This document shows positions 24,299-32,328 of a stretch of 64,000 bases of DNA, one piece after another. Each line of letters starts with the position of its first letter. The stretch's first letter is position 1. Below the pieces are notes generated by a model. The model was not told the origin of the DNA, did not search any database, and saw nothing but the letters and a program-made list of their open reading frames with translations. Made by a program: the position numbers and the translations under genes. This stretch comes from CAYNHZ01 sp964397445 (GTDB lineage Bacteria; Bacteroidota; Bacteroidia; Bacteroidales; UBA932), in contig CAYNHZ010000003.1 of assembly GCA_964397445.1 (NCBI GenBank), positions 62,001-126,000 of the forward strand, read 5' to 3'.

Positions 24299-27298
24299 TT
24301 ATAATTTTCTCTTTATCTCCACTATTTGGAATGATTCGATAATATCTCCAACTTTAATGTCGTTGTAACCGTCTACATTTAAACCGCAATCAAAACCGGT
24401 TGCAACCTCTTTAACATCATCTTTAAATCGTTTGAGTGAGCCAAGTAGCCCTTCATAAATCACAATACCGTCACGTATTACCCTGATTTTAGCAGTACGA
24501 GAGAGTTTTCCCTCTTTAACCATACACCCTGCAATAGTCCCTACTTTTGAGATTTTGAAAGTTTCTCGAACCTCTGCAGTAGCTGTAACCTCCTCTTTCT
24601 GTTCAGGAGCAAGCATCCCCTCTATACCACTCTTAACCTCATTGATTGCATCGTAGATAACTGAGTACAAGCGTATTTCGATCTCCTCTTTTTCTGCAAG
24701 TTTCCTTGCATTGGTAGAGGGTCTAACTTGGAAACCTATAATAATCGCATTTGAAGCGGCTGCCAAAAGAACATCTGTTTCAGAAATAGCACCAACCGCT
24801 TTGTGGATAACATTTACGTGTATCTCCTCAGTAGATAATTTTATAAGTGAGTCTGACAGTGCCTCAACAGAACCATCCACATCACCTTTAACAATAATAT
24901 TTAACTCTTGGAAATTACCGATGGCAATACGCCTTCCGATCTCTTCAAGTGTTATATGTTTTTGAGTTCTAAGACCTTGTATTCTGAGAAGTTGCTCTCT
25001 CTTATTTGCAATATCTTTTGCCTCTTTTTCATCTTCGAGAATATTGAAAATCTCCCCTGCTGTCGGAGCTCCGTTAAGTCCAAGAACAGATACAGGGGTT
25101 GAAGGGTCTGCATCCGATATCTTTTGCCCCCTCTCATTGAACATCGCTTTTACCTTTCCGTAGTAGCTTCCGCTCAACATAATATCTCCAACCTTCAAAG
25201 TGCCGTTCTGAACGAGTATTGTCGCAAGGTATCCCCTCCCTTTATCTAAGGAGGACTCAATGATAGTTCCCTTAGCATTTCTGTTCGGGTTTGCTTTAAG
25301 TTCTAAAAGATCTGCTTCGAGAAGCACCTTTTCTAAGAGCTTATCCACATTGATCCCCTGTTTTGCTGAGATCTCTTGACATTGATATTTTCCTCCCCAA
25401 TCCTCCACCAAAATGTTCATATTTGCCAATTGCTCCCTTATTTTATCTGGAAATGCACCTGGCTTGTCTATCTTATTGATAGCAAAGACCATCGGTACAC
25501 CAGCTGCTTGAGCGTGATTGATAGCTTCTATAGTTTGAGGCATTATAGCATCATCAGCTGCAATAATAATAATTACAAGGTCTGTAACTTTTGCACCCCT
25601 TGCACGCATTGCTGTAAATGCTTCGTGTCCGGGAGTATCCAGAAATGTGATTCTTCTTCCACTTGCGAGCTTAACATTATATGCTCCAATATGTTGGGTG
25701 ATTCCTCCTGCCTCTCCTGCAATAACATTTGCTTTTCTTATGTAATCCAACAGAGATGTTTTACCGTGATCAACGTGACCCATCACTGTGATTATAGGAG
25801 GTCTTGGAACAAGATCTTTATCATCGTCAACCTCATCGTTGATAACCTCTTTTGTCTCAGCAGTTACAAACTGGATTTCATAACCAAACTCTTCTGCTAC
25901 AAGCACGAGCGCCTCTGCATCAAGCCTTTGATTAATAGACACCATAAGTCCCAAATTCATACAAGCTTCGATAACTTTTGTTACCGGAGTGTTATTCATC
26001 ATCACAGCTAAGTCGTTAACTGTAACAAATTCTGTAACTTTCAATACATTGCTTGACATCTCTTGAAGTTCCTGTTCTTCTTGCATTTTTTGCGAGAACA
26101 ACTCTCTCTTCTCCCTTCTATGTTTAGATCCTTTTGTCTTCCCTTTTCCCTCAGTCATACGAGCATAAGTCTCCTTTATCTGCTTTTGAATCAGATCCTC
26201 ATCGATCTCAGTGTGAACAGGTTTGATAAAATGATCTTTCTTATTCTTCTTATTTTGAGGGTGTTGTGGTTGGTTAGCAGTGTTGCCCCCTTTAAACCTA
26301 TTGGCCCCTTGGTTAGGGTTGGCTGTAGGTGCATTCTTAGAAATATCTACCTTTTCCCTCTGTCCTTTGTGAATCCTCTCCCTTTTTCCTTTATTATTAT
26401 GGGGATTTGGGTTAGATGATGGTTTCTTGTCAAATTGTGACAAATCTATTGTGCCGCTGATCTTAGGACCTGCAAGTTTCTCGAATTTTGTATCGATATG
26501 TTCAATAACAACTTTCTCAACCTTATTGACCTCTACAGGTGCAGGTTTTTTCTCGATCTTATCGTTTTTCTTGAATGGTTGTGAAGGATTTTGTTGGGGA
26601 CGCTGTTGATTATTGTTTCCCCCTCTATTTCCTTGATTGTTCTGAACGTTTTTCTTCTTGGAATTCAGATCGATTTTACCAAGAATCTTAATTTCATTTT
26701 TAATAAGAGTATCTACTGTAGTCTCTACCTTTGGGGTAGTAACTACTTTATTTTCAGAGGAAATATCTTTAATAGGAATATCTTTTTTTTGTTCTTTTTC
26801 AGGGGAGGGAGCTGGGGCTTCTTTAACTTCTTTGATTTCCTGAACTTTCTGAACCTCTTTAACCATCGGAACCTCTTGAGTTTCGTGAGATTCTTTTACC
26901 TCTTGAACCTCTTCTTTTTTATGTTCTTTTTCAGGTTCTGGATTAACAATAATATTTTGGTGATGGGGAGTTTCGGGATGAATATCAACTACATTGGTCT
27001 TGATAATGACCTCTTTTTCAACTTCTCCGAAAAAGTCATCATTGTCTTCGTTTTTGACGGGATTTTCTTTTTCGGTGATCTCTCTTACTTTAATAGCAAT
27101 TTTCTTAGATTGCTCTTTGATAAGTTGCTCTTTGCCAAACTCTTTCTCAACCAATTCATACTCTTCGGGGGTAATTTTGGCATTTGTATTTGCCTCAACT
27201 TCATACCCCTTTTTCTTGAGAAAATCAACAAGGGTCCCCATCCCAATGTTAAATTCCTTCAATATTTTATTTATTCTTACACTTTCTTGTCCCGTCAT
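24299..27298 (-). CDS. infB: Translation initiation factor IF-2
   Basis: GTPase that delivers initiator tRNA to the 30S subunit. The 999-residue protein has the small IF2N domain at the start (INKILKEFNIGMGTLVDFL region), then about 330 residues of low-complexity sequence rich in Glu/Lys/Val and later Asn/Gln/Lys, and then the conserved core: G1 GHVDHGKTSL near residue 504, DTPGHEAF (G3), NKID (G4), followed by domains II-IV to the C-terminus. Last gene of the rimP-nusA-infB operon, 24 bases after nusA. Length is typical for Bacteroidales IF-2. Confidence 0.97.
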   Translation of the reverse strand: MTGQESVRINKILKEFNIGMGTLVDFLKKKGYEVEANTNAKITPEEYELVEKEFGKEQLIKEQSKKIAIKVREITEKENPVKNEDNDDFFGEVEKEVIIKTNVVDIHPETPHHQNIIVNPEPEKEHKKEEVQEVKESHETQEVPMVKEVQKVQEIKEVKEAPAPSPEKEQKKDIPIKDISSENKVVTTPKVETTVDTLIKNEIKILGKIDLNSKKKNVQNNQGNRGGNNNQQRPQQNPSQPFKKNDKIEKKPAPVEVNKVEKVVIEHIDTKFEKLAGPKISGTIDLSQFDKKPSSNPNPHNNKGKRERIHKGQREKVDISKNAPTANPNQGANRFKGGNTANQPQHPQNKKNKKDHFIKPVHTEIDEDLIQKQIKETYARMTEGKGKTKGSKHRREKRELFSQKMQEEQELQEMSSNVLKVTEFVTVNDLAVMMNNTPVTKVIEACMNLGLMVSINQRLDAEALVLVAEEFGYEIQFVTAETKEVINDEVDDDKDLVPRPPIITVMGHVDHGKTSLLDYIRKANVIAGEAGGITQHIGAYNVKLASGRRITFLDTPGHEAFTAMRARGAKVTDLVIIIIAADDAIMPQTIEAINHAQAAGVPMVFAINKIDKPGAFPDKIREQLANMNILVEDWGGKYQCQEISAKQGINVDKLLEKVLLEADLLELKANPNRNAKGTIIESSLDKGRGYLATILVQNGTLKVGDIMLSGSYYGKVKAMFNERGQKISDADPSTPVSVLGLNGAPTAGEIFNILEDEKEAKDIANKREQLLRIQGLRTQKHITLEEIGRRIAIGNFQELNIIVKGDVDGSVEALSDSLIKLSTEEIHVNVIHKAVGAISETDVLLAAASNAIIIGFQVRPSTNARKLAEKEEIEIRLYSVIYDAINEVKSGIEGMLAPEQKEEVTATAEVRETFKISKVGTIAGCMVKEGKLSRTAKIRVIRDGIVIYEGLLGSLKRFKDDVKEVATGFDCGLNVDGYNDIKVGDIIESFQIVEIKRKL

Positions 27299-27322
27299 AT
27301 TATTCCTCCCATTTATTAAACA

Positions 27323-28552
27323 TTATTCAAATTCTGAACGAAGTATCTTCTGAACATCGATTACAGTCTCTTCTTCTAAGTCGGCGCGTTTAACAATCTC
27401 AGACACAGGAAGTGCCAAAACGCTTTTCGCAGTATCGCATCCGATTCCTTTAAGAGCAGCCAATACCCAATCCTCTATCTCATCGCTAAATTCGGTTAGT
27501 AAAACATCCTCCTCCTCTTCATCTATCTCTCTGAATACATCCATTTCGTATCCGACCAATAGACCTGCGAGTTTGATATTTGTCCCCCCTTTCCCAATTG
27601 CAAGAGAGACTTCAGATGGTTTTAGATAAACGCCAATCCTTTTCTCCTCCTCATTAACTTTTATTGATGATATTTTAGCAGGACTCAATGCTCGTTGAAT
27701 AAGAAGTTGAATATTTGATGTCCAATTGATTATATCAATATTTTCATTTCTTAATTCCCTAACGATTCCGTGGATTCTCGACCCTTTAACCCCAACACAA
27801 GCTCCAACAGGATCGATCCTTTCGTCGTATGATTCAACAGCAACCTTTGCCCTCTCTCCAGGTATCCTTACAACTTTTTTGATGGTTATGAGTCCATCGA
27901 AAATCTCAGGCACCTCTTGTTCGAAAAGCCTTTCGAGAAACATCGGAGATGTACGTGAAAGGGTGATTATCGGAGTGTTATTCCTCATATCAACTTTTGA
28001 AATAACAGCCTTTGCAGTATCTCCCTTTCTAAAAAAGTCTGATGGGATCTGCTCTGTTTTTGGTAGAATGAGTTCGTTTCCATCTTCGTCCATAATTAGA
28101 ACCTCTTTTTTCCACACTTGGTAAACCTCGCCAGCAATGATATCGCCAATCCTATCGCGATACTTATTGAAAAGATTTGCCTTTTCAATGTCCATAATTC
28201 TTCCGGAAAGATTTTGCCTTAGATTAAGAATACCTCTCCGTCCGAAATCTGCAAGTTTTACCTCTTCTGTAAATTCTTCACCAACTTCGTAGCTGTCGTC
28301 GATTTTTTTAACATCTTTCAGTGAAATTTGTGTGTTTGGATCCTCGACAAATTCAACAACCTCTCTATTTCTCCAAATCTCAAAATCACCCTTGTCAATA
28401 TTAATGATGATGTCAAAATTATCGGCTGTACCATACATTCTTGCCAATTGAGTGCGAAAAATATCTTCGAGAACACTCATCATTGTAGGTCTGTCGATGT
28501 TCTTTAGCTCCTTAAACTCCGCAAATGTGCTTATCAAGTTTAAACCTTCCAT
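27323..28552 (-). CDS. nusA: Transcription termination/antitermination factor NusA
   Basis: Binds RNA polymerase and nascent RNA to control pausing, termination and antitermination. The 409 residues contain the N-terminal polymerase-binding domain, an S1 domain (about 130-200, GDIIAGEVYQVWKKEVLI), and tandem KH domains (about 230-345, with the GACVGVKGSRIHGIVREL and AIGKGGTNIKLAGLL loops). The E. coli acidic repeats are absent, as is usual in this phylum, apart from a short helix-hairpin-like end. It starts 7 bases after the shortened rimP and precedes infB. Confidence 0.96.
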   Translation of the reverse strand: MEGLNLISTFAEFKELKNIDRPTMMSVLEDIFRTQLARMYGTADNFDIIINIDKGDFEIWRNREVVEFVEDPNTQISLKDVKKIDDSYEVGEEFTEEVKLADFGRRGILNLRQNLSGRIMDIEKANLFNKYRDRIGDIIAGEVYQVWKKEVLIMDEDGNELILPKTEQIPSDFFRKGDTAKAVISKVDMRNNTPIITLSRTSPMFLERLFEQEVPEIFDGLITIKKVVRIPGERAKVAVESYDERIDPVGACVGVKGSRIHGIVRELRNENIDIINWTSNIQLLIQRALSPAKISSIKVNEEEKRIGVYLKPSEVSLAIGKGGTNIKLAGLLVGYEMDVFREIDEEEEDVLLTEFSDEIEDWVLAALKGIGCDTAKSVLALPVSEIVKRADLEEETVIDVQKILRSEFE

Positions 28553-28559
28553 TTTTTTA

Positions 28560-28808
28560 TTATTTTATATTACTTTTATCAATTCCGGCAGAGCTTACCA
28601 TTAGTGAATAGTCCTCTTTTTCTCTGTCCATTTTCCCCTCAATATATCTACTTAAAGCCGAGCAATCGTCTATAGTTACATATCTGCCCGGTGTGTCAAA
28701 GAATATTTTTATATTGTTAGCTTTGTTAACTGTTACATCTATCAGTTTCAGTCCATTACTTTCAATATATTCTTCGAGGAGATTTTCTATTGTCCCTTTT
28801 TCAATCAT
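28560..28808 (-). CDS. rimP: RimP N-terminal domain only (truncated ribosome maturation factor)
   Basis: RimP assists maturation of the 30S subunit and normally has about 150 residues in two domains. This 82-residue protein holds the N-terminal alpha/beta domain (IENLLEEYIESNGLKLIDV, then CSALSRYIEGKMD and SLMVSSAGIDKS) and stops right after the conserved SxAGIDK motif. The C-terminal SH3-like domain is absent: only 7 bases separate the stop from nusA, so no frameshifted remainder can fit. The position ahead of nusA and infB is the usual one for rimP. Whether the short form is active is unknown. Confidence 0.85.
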   Translation of the reverse strand: MIEKGTIENLLEEYIESNGLKLIDVTVNKANNIKIFFDTPGRYVTIDDCSALSRYIEGKMDREKEDYSLMVSSAGIDKSNIK

Positions 28809-28831
28809 AAATTTAGTGTGTTACAATGAAG

Positions 28832-28851
28832 AAGGGGACTTTTGTCCCCTT
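28832..28851 (-). promoter_or_regulatory. Hairpin in the rimP-nusA-infB leader
   Basis: A perfect eight-base-pair stem (AAGGGGAC/GTCCCCTT) with a four-base loop lies inside the predicted leader, 24-43 bases before the rimP start. No U-run follows, so it is not a plain terminator. Confidence 0.55.
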
Positions 28852-28877
28852 TCCTCGTATCTCATTTACTTCTGCTG

Positions 28878-28908
28878 CAAAAGTAGTAATAATTATGAGA
28901 ATCTCAAA
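28878..28908 (-). promoter_or_regulatory. Promoter of the rimP-nusA-infB operon
   Basis: On the minus strand, TTTG (28905-28908) and TACTTTTG (28878-28885) are separated by 19 bases, a full consensus match. Predicted start about 28874 and leader about 66 bases. Confidence 0.75.
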
Positions 28909-28975
28909 AAAAGTATTTTCTTTGCACATTAATTTAAAATATTTTAAATTGAATTTTTCTTCGAAAGTCGATAAA

Positions 28976-29971
28976 ATGGAAGTTACTGCTAAAATTATAG
29001 CTGACCACCTTGGTGGAGAATTGATAGGAGATCCAGATGTAAAAGTATCTTCGGTAGCGAGGATAGAACAAGGCAAGCCGGGTACCCTTTGTTTTCTTGC
29101 AAACCCTAAATATGAGCACTATTTATACACTTGTAAGGCGAGCGTTATTTTGATTAACAGCACATTCGAGCCCAAAGGTGAAATATCTTCCACAATCATA
29201 AAAGTTGACAATGCCTACGAAGCTGTAGCGTCTTTATTAGACCTTTTGAACTCTATAAAATCTTCTAAAAAAAGGGGACGCGCCCTCTCTGCCCATATTG
29301 CATTCTCTTCAAAAATCGGTAAAGGAGTCTATGTCGGGAGCCATTCTTACATTGGTAAAAAAGTGGTTATAGGTAAAGGAACCCAAATCTATCCGCAGGT
29401 ATATGTAGGTGATAATGTGTCTATTGGTGAGAATTGTGTTCTCTATCCAGGGGTGAAAATCTATTATGGTTGTAAAATAGGCAACAATTGTATTATTCAT
29501 TCGAATGCTGTAATCGGAGCTGACGGTTTCGGATTTGCACCCACAGAAGATGGAACATACAAAAAAATTCCCCAAACAGGAATTGTTACAATAGAGGACG
29601 ATTGTGAAATAGGGGCAAATACAGCTATAGATAGAGCAACGATGGGTACAACTCTTATAGAAAAAGGGGTAAAAATAGATAACTTAGTTCAAATAGCTCA
29701 TAATGTGATAATAGGTTCTAATACAGTCATTGCCGGCCAAGCCGGAATAGCAGGTTCTTCAAAAATAGGAAAATCTTGTATGTTAGGGGGCCAAGTTGGT
29801 ATATCAGGGCATCTTTATATAGCAGACAACACTATTTTTGCTGCACAAAGCGGACTAATCGGCAATGTTAAAGAGAGTGGAAGAGTTCTTATGGGAACGC
29901 CGGCCATAGATCATAAGGATTATATCAAGGCCTATGCAGTATTTAAGAACAGTCACAAACAAAACAAGTAA
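28976..29971 (+). CDS. lpxD: UDP-3-O-(3-hydroxyacyl)glucosamine N-acyltransferase
   Basis: Third step of lipid A synthesis: adds the N-linked 3-hydroxyacyl chain. The 332-residue protein has the N-terminal uridine-binding domain (about 1-95) and a left-handed beta-helix of hexapeptide repeats, with the catalytic His in IAHNVIIG. I chose the ATG at 28976 because it gives the usual MEVTAKIIADHLGG start; the longer frame from 28826 adds 50 residues that cross the leader of the opposite operon. An imperfect -7 box (TTTCTTTG, 28917-28924) lies upstream. First of lpxD-lpxC-lpxA-wbqC. Confidence 0.94.
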   Translation: MEVTAKIIADHLGGELIGDPDVKVSSVARIEQGKPGTLCFLANPKYEHYLYTCKASVILINSTFEPKGEISSTIIKVDNAYEAVASLLDLLNSIKSSKKRGRALSAHIAFSSKIGKGVYVGSHSYIGKKVVIGKGTQIYPQVYVGDNVSIGENCVLYPGVKIYYGCKIGNNCIIHSNAVIGADGFGFAPTEDGTYKKIPQTGIVTIEDDCEIGANTAIDRATMGTTLIEKGVKIDNLVQIAHNVIIGSNTVIAGQAGIAGSSKIGKSCMLGGQVGISGHLYIADNTIFAAQSGLIGNVKESGRVLMGTPAIDHKDYIKAYAVFKNSHKQNK

Positions 29972-29986
29972 AGCGAAAAAGGAAAG

Positions 29987-30910
29987 ATGCAGGATAATCA
30001 GAAAACACTAAAAAAATCATATAGTTTTGAAGGGAAGGGGTTACATTCGGGGCTAAAGGTCAATATGACAATTTCTCCGGCACCGATTAACACAGGGATA
30101 AAATTTCTTAGAACAGATATTTCACCGGATTCGTATATAAGTGCAGTTGTTGATTATGTGACTCATACTCAGAGAGGAACAACACTTGAAAAAGGGGAAA
30201 TAAGAATATCTACCCTTGAACACATTTTGTCTGCCTTTTGGGGTTTGGGCGTTGATAATGCAATTATTGCGATTGATAACTACGAAGTACCGATTCTCGA
30301 CGGAAGTGCAAAACCCTATACTGATGCTATTATGCAGGATGGTTTGCTAATTCAAGATGCAAAACGTCATTACTATAATGTTAAAGAGAAGATATACCTT
30401 AAAGATGAGAAGAGTGGTTCGGAATTGACAATATTACCAGATGACCATTTTTCCGTAGATCTTACGATAGATTACAACTCAAAGGTTTTGGGCTTGCAAA
30501 GTGCTCACTTTGATTTAAATACTGATTTTGTAAAAGAAATCGCCCCGTGTCGGACATTTGTCTTTTTTCACGAGTTGGAATTTCTTCTTAAAAACAACCT
30601 CATCAAAGGGGGAGATTTGGAGAATGCCATTGTTATTGTAGAACACGATGTTCCTACCGATGAATTAAATAGAATGGCTACACTTTTCAATGTGGAGAGG
30701 GTAGAGAGGGTTCCTGAGGGGTATCTTGATAATGTTAAATTGCATTTTCAAAACGAATGTGCAAGACATAAACTATTGGATGTTCTTGGAGATTTTGCCC
30801 TTATAGGAAATAGAATTAATGGCAGAGTTATTGCAAGTAAATCAGGGCACCAGATCAACACAAAGGTTGCAAAACTTATAAGATCAGAATTATTAAATGA
30901 AAAACAGTAG
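29987..30910 (+). CDS. lpxC: UDP-3-O-acyl-N-acetylglucosamine deacetylase, not fused to FabZ
   Basis: Zinc deacetylase and committed step of lipid A synthesis. Zinc and catalytic residues are visible in STLEHILSAF, in HKLLDVLGD (His and Asp) and in SGHQINTKVA (His). In Bacteroidota LpxC is normally the first half of a protein of about 460 residues whose second half is the dehydratase FabZ. This one stops at 307 residues, just after the LpxC domain, and lpxA begins at once, so the FabZ half is missing from this locus. It starts 15 bases after lpxD with a GGAAAG ribosome-binding sequence. Confidence 0.94.
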   Translation: MQDNQKTLKKSYSFEGKGLHSGLKVNMTISPAPINTGIKFLRTDISPDSYISAVVDYVTHTQRGTTLEKGEIRISTLEHILSAFWGLGVDNAIIAIDNYEVPILDGSAKPYTDAIMQDGLLIQDAKRHYYNVKEKIYLKDEKSGSELTILPDDHFSVDLTIDYNSKVLGLQSAHFDLNTDFVKEIAPCRTFVFFHELEFLLKNNLIKGGDLENAIVIVEHDVPTDELNRMATLFNVERVERVPEGYLDNVKLHFQNECARHKLLDVLGDFALIGNRINGRVIASKSGHQINTKVAKLIRSELLNEKQ

Positions 30911-30914
30911 TATT

Positions 30915-31706
30915 ATGCAATTTTCAACAGTTCATCCTAACGCTAAAATAGCGAAAAATGTAGAAATAGGACCATACTCATATATAGCAGAAAACGTGGA
31001 GATAGGGGAGGGAACTTGGATCGGTCCAAGTGTTACGATCTTTGACTATGTGAAAATAGGAAAAAATTGCAAGATTTTTCCCGGGGCAGTTGTAGGGGCA
31101 ATTCCTCAAGATTTAAAATTTGACGGAGAAGTTACATATGTTGAGATAGGGGATAATACAGTTATTCGTGAGTGCGCTACTATCAACAGAGGTACTGCAG
31201 CAAGCGGAAAAATGATGACAAAGGTTGGAAATAATTGTCTGATAATGTCATATGCTCATATTGCTCACGATTGTTGTGTTGGAAATAATGTTATTTTGGT
31301 AAGTTATGTCGGGATAGCAGGTGAGACAGATGTTGATGATTGGGCTATTATAGGGGGTGCTTCTGCAGCTCATCAATTCTCAAAAATAGGAACTCACGCT
31401 ATGTTGTCAGGAGGCTCTCTTGTTTCAAAAGATGTCCCCCCATACGCCCTTGCAGGTCACAGGCCTCTCGCTTTTTGCGGGATAAATGTGATAGGATTGC
31501 GTCGTAGAGGCTTTTCAAACGAACAGATAGAGAGGATCAAAGAGATCTATAAGTTGATTTACAACAGTGGGATGAATAGGACAGAGGCGTGTATAGCTGT
31601 TGAAAAAGAGATTCAAGATTGCCCTGAAAAAGATATAATCCTCAAATTTATAAGAAGTTCTAAAAGGGGAATAATCAAATACAGCGATAGTTCTATTGAT
31701 GAGTAG
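30915..31706 (+). CDS. lpxA: Acyl-ACP:UDP-N-acetylglucosamine O-acyltransferase
   Basis: First step of lipid A synthesis. The 263 residues form a left-handed beta-helix of hexapeptide repeats with the catalytic His in MSYAHIAHDC, and the helical C-terminal domain with GLRRRGFSNEQIERI. The frame is also open from an ATG at 30897, which overlaps the lpxC stop by 14 bases; the ATG at 30915 gives the usual N-terminus starting with the first repeat (HPNAKI) and is preferred, though not proven. Third gene in the lipid A operon. Confidence 0.94.
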   Translation: MQFSTVHPNAKIAKNVEIGPYSYIAENVEIGEGTWIGPSVTIFDYVKIGKNCKIFPGAVVGAIPQDLKFDGEVTYVEIGDNTVIRECATINRGTAASGKMMTKVGNNCLIMSYAHIAHDCCVGNNVILVSYVGIAGETDVDDWAIIGGASAAHQFSKIGTHAMLSGGSLVSKDVPPYALAGHRPLAFCGINVIGLRRRGFSNEQIERIKEIYKLIYNSGMNRTEACIAVEKEIQDCPEKDIILKFIRSSKRGIIKYSDSSIDE

Positions 31707-32328
31707 TTTCTCTACAGTTGTTCTTAGTACTGCCTATTTTCCACCGGTCGATCTCTTTATCGCTTTGGCTACTGGGAAAAAGATTTTGATGGAGAAAAAC
31801 GAAACTTTTCTTAAACAGAGTTACAGAAACAGATGTAAGATTTACGCTTCAGATGGTGTATTGCCTCTGTCGATACCTGTGCAAAAGGCTGATGGAGACT
31901 TGATTACTCAGATTAAAATAGATTATACAAAAAGTTGGCTTCAGCAGCACAAAAGGGCAATAGTCTCCGCATACAACTCCTCCCCATTCTTTGAGTATTA
32001 CCAAGACGATATTTTCTCCATATTAGATAGTAAAGAGGAGAACCTCTTCACCTTAAATGAGAAATTAATTTTTAAAGTGATGGAGTTGATAGGGCTGAAA
32101 AACAATATTGAATACACCTCGGAGTATATACAGAGTTACCCCGATTATGTGTTGGATCTAAGGGGAAAGATCTCCCCAAAAATAGATATTTCCGATATAA
32201 TGGATAGTATAAAAATTAAAAGGCCGTACTATCAAGTATTCTCTGATAAGTACGGCTTTATCTCCAATTTATCTATAATCGATACACTTTTTAATGAGGG
32301 ACCAAATACAATCGATTTTCTTCGTTAA
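31699..32328 (+). CDS. WbqC-like family protein
   Basis: A 209-residue soluble protein of the WbqC family, recognised from LSTAYFPPVDLFIAL near the start, then KQSYRNRCKIYASDGVLPLSIPV, and the HKRAI and SPFFEYY blocks. WbqC homologues occur in O-antigen or glycan clusters, but their reaction is not established. The ATG at 31699 overlaps the lpxA stop by 8 bases, so the gene is the last of the lipid A operon; its stop overlaps the stop of the convergent porin gene. A role in lipopolysaccharide or glycan modification is inference. Confidence 0.8.
   Translation: MSSFSTVVLSTAYFPPVDLFIALATGKKILMEKNETFLKQSYRNRCKIYASDGVLPLSIPVQKADGDLITQIKIDYTKSWLQQHKRAIVSAYNSSPFFEYYQDDIFSILDSKEENLFTLNEKLIFKVMELIGLKNNIEYTSEYIQSYPDYVLDLRGKISPKIDISDIMDSIKIKRPYYQVFSDKYGFISNLSIIDTLFNEGPNTIDFLR

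Noticed and set aside
25376..27353. Several long plus-strand open frames opposite infB
   Set aside because: They are shadows of the low-complexity infB coding sequence and show no coding pattern, start context or homology that I recognise.
28826..28975. Longer lpxD start at the ATG at 28826
   Set aside because: It adds 50 residues unlike any LpxD N-terminus and would make the coding sequence run through the leader and promoter of the opposite rimP operon.
30897..30914. LpxA start at 30897
   Set aside because: The ATG at 30915 gives the usual N-terminus and avoids a 14-base overlap with lpxC; kept only as an alternative.
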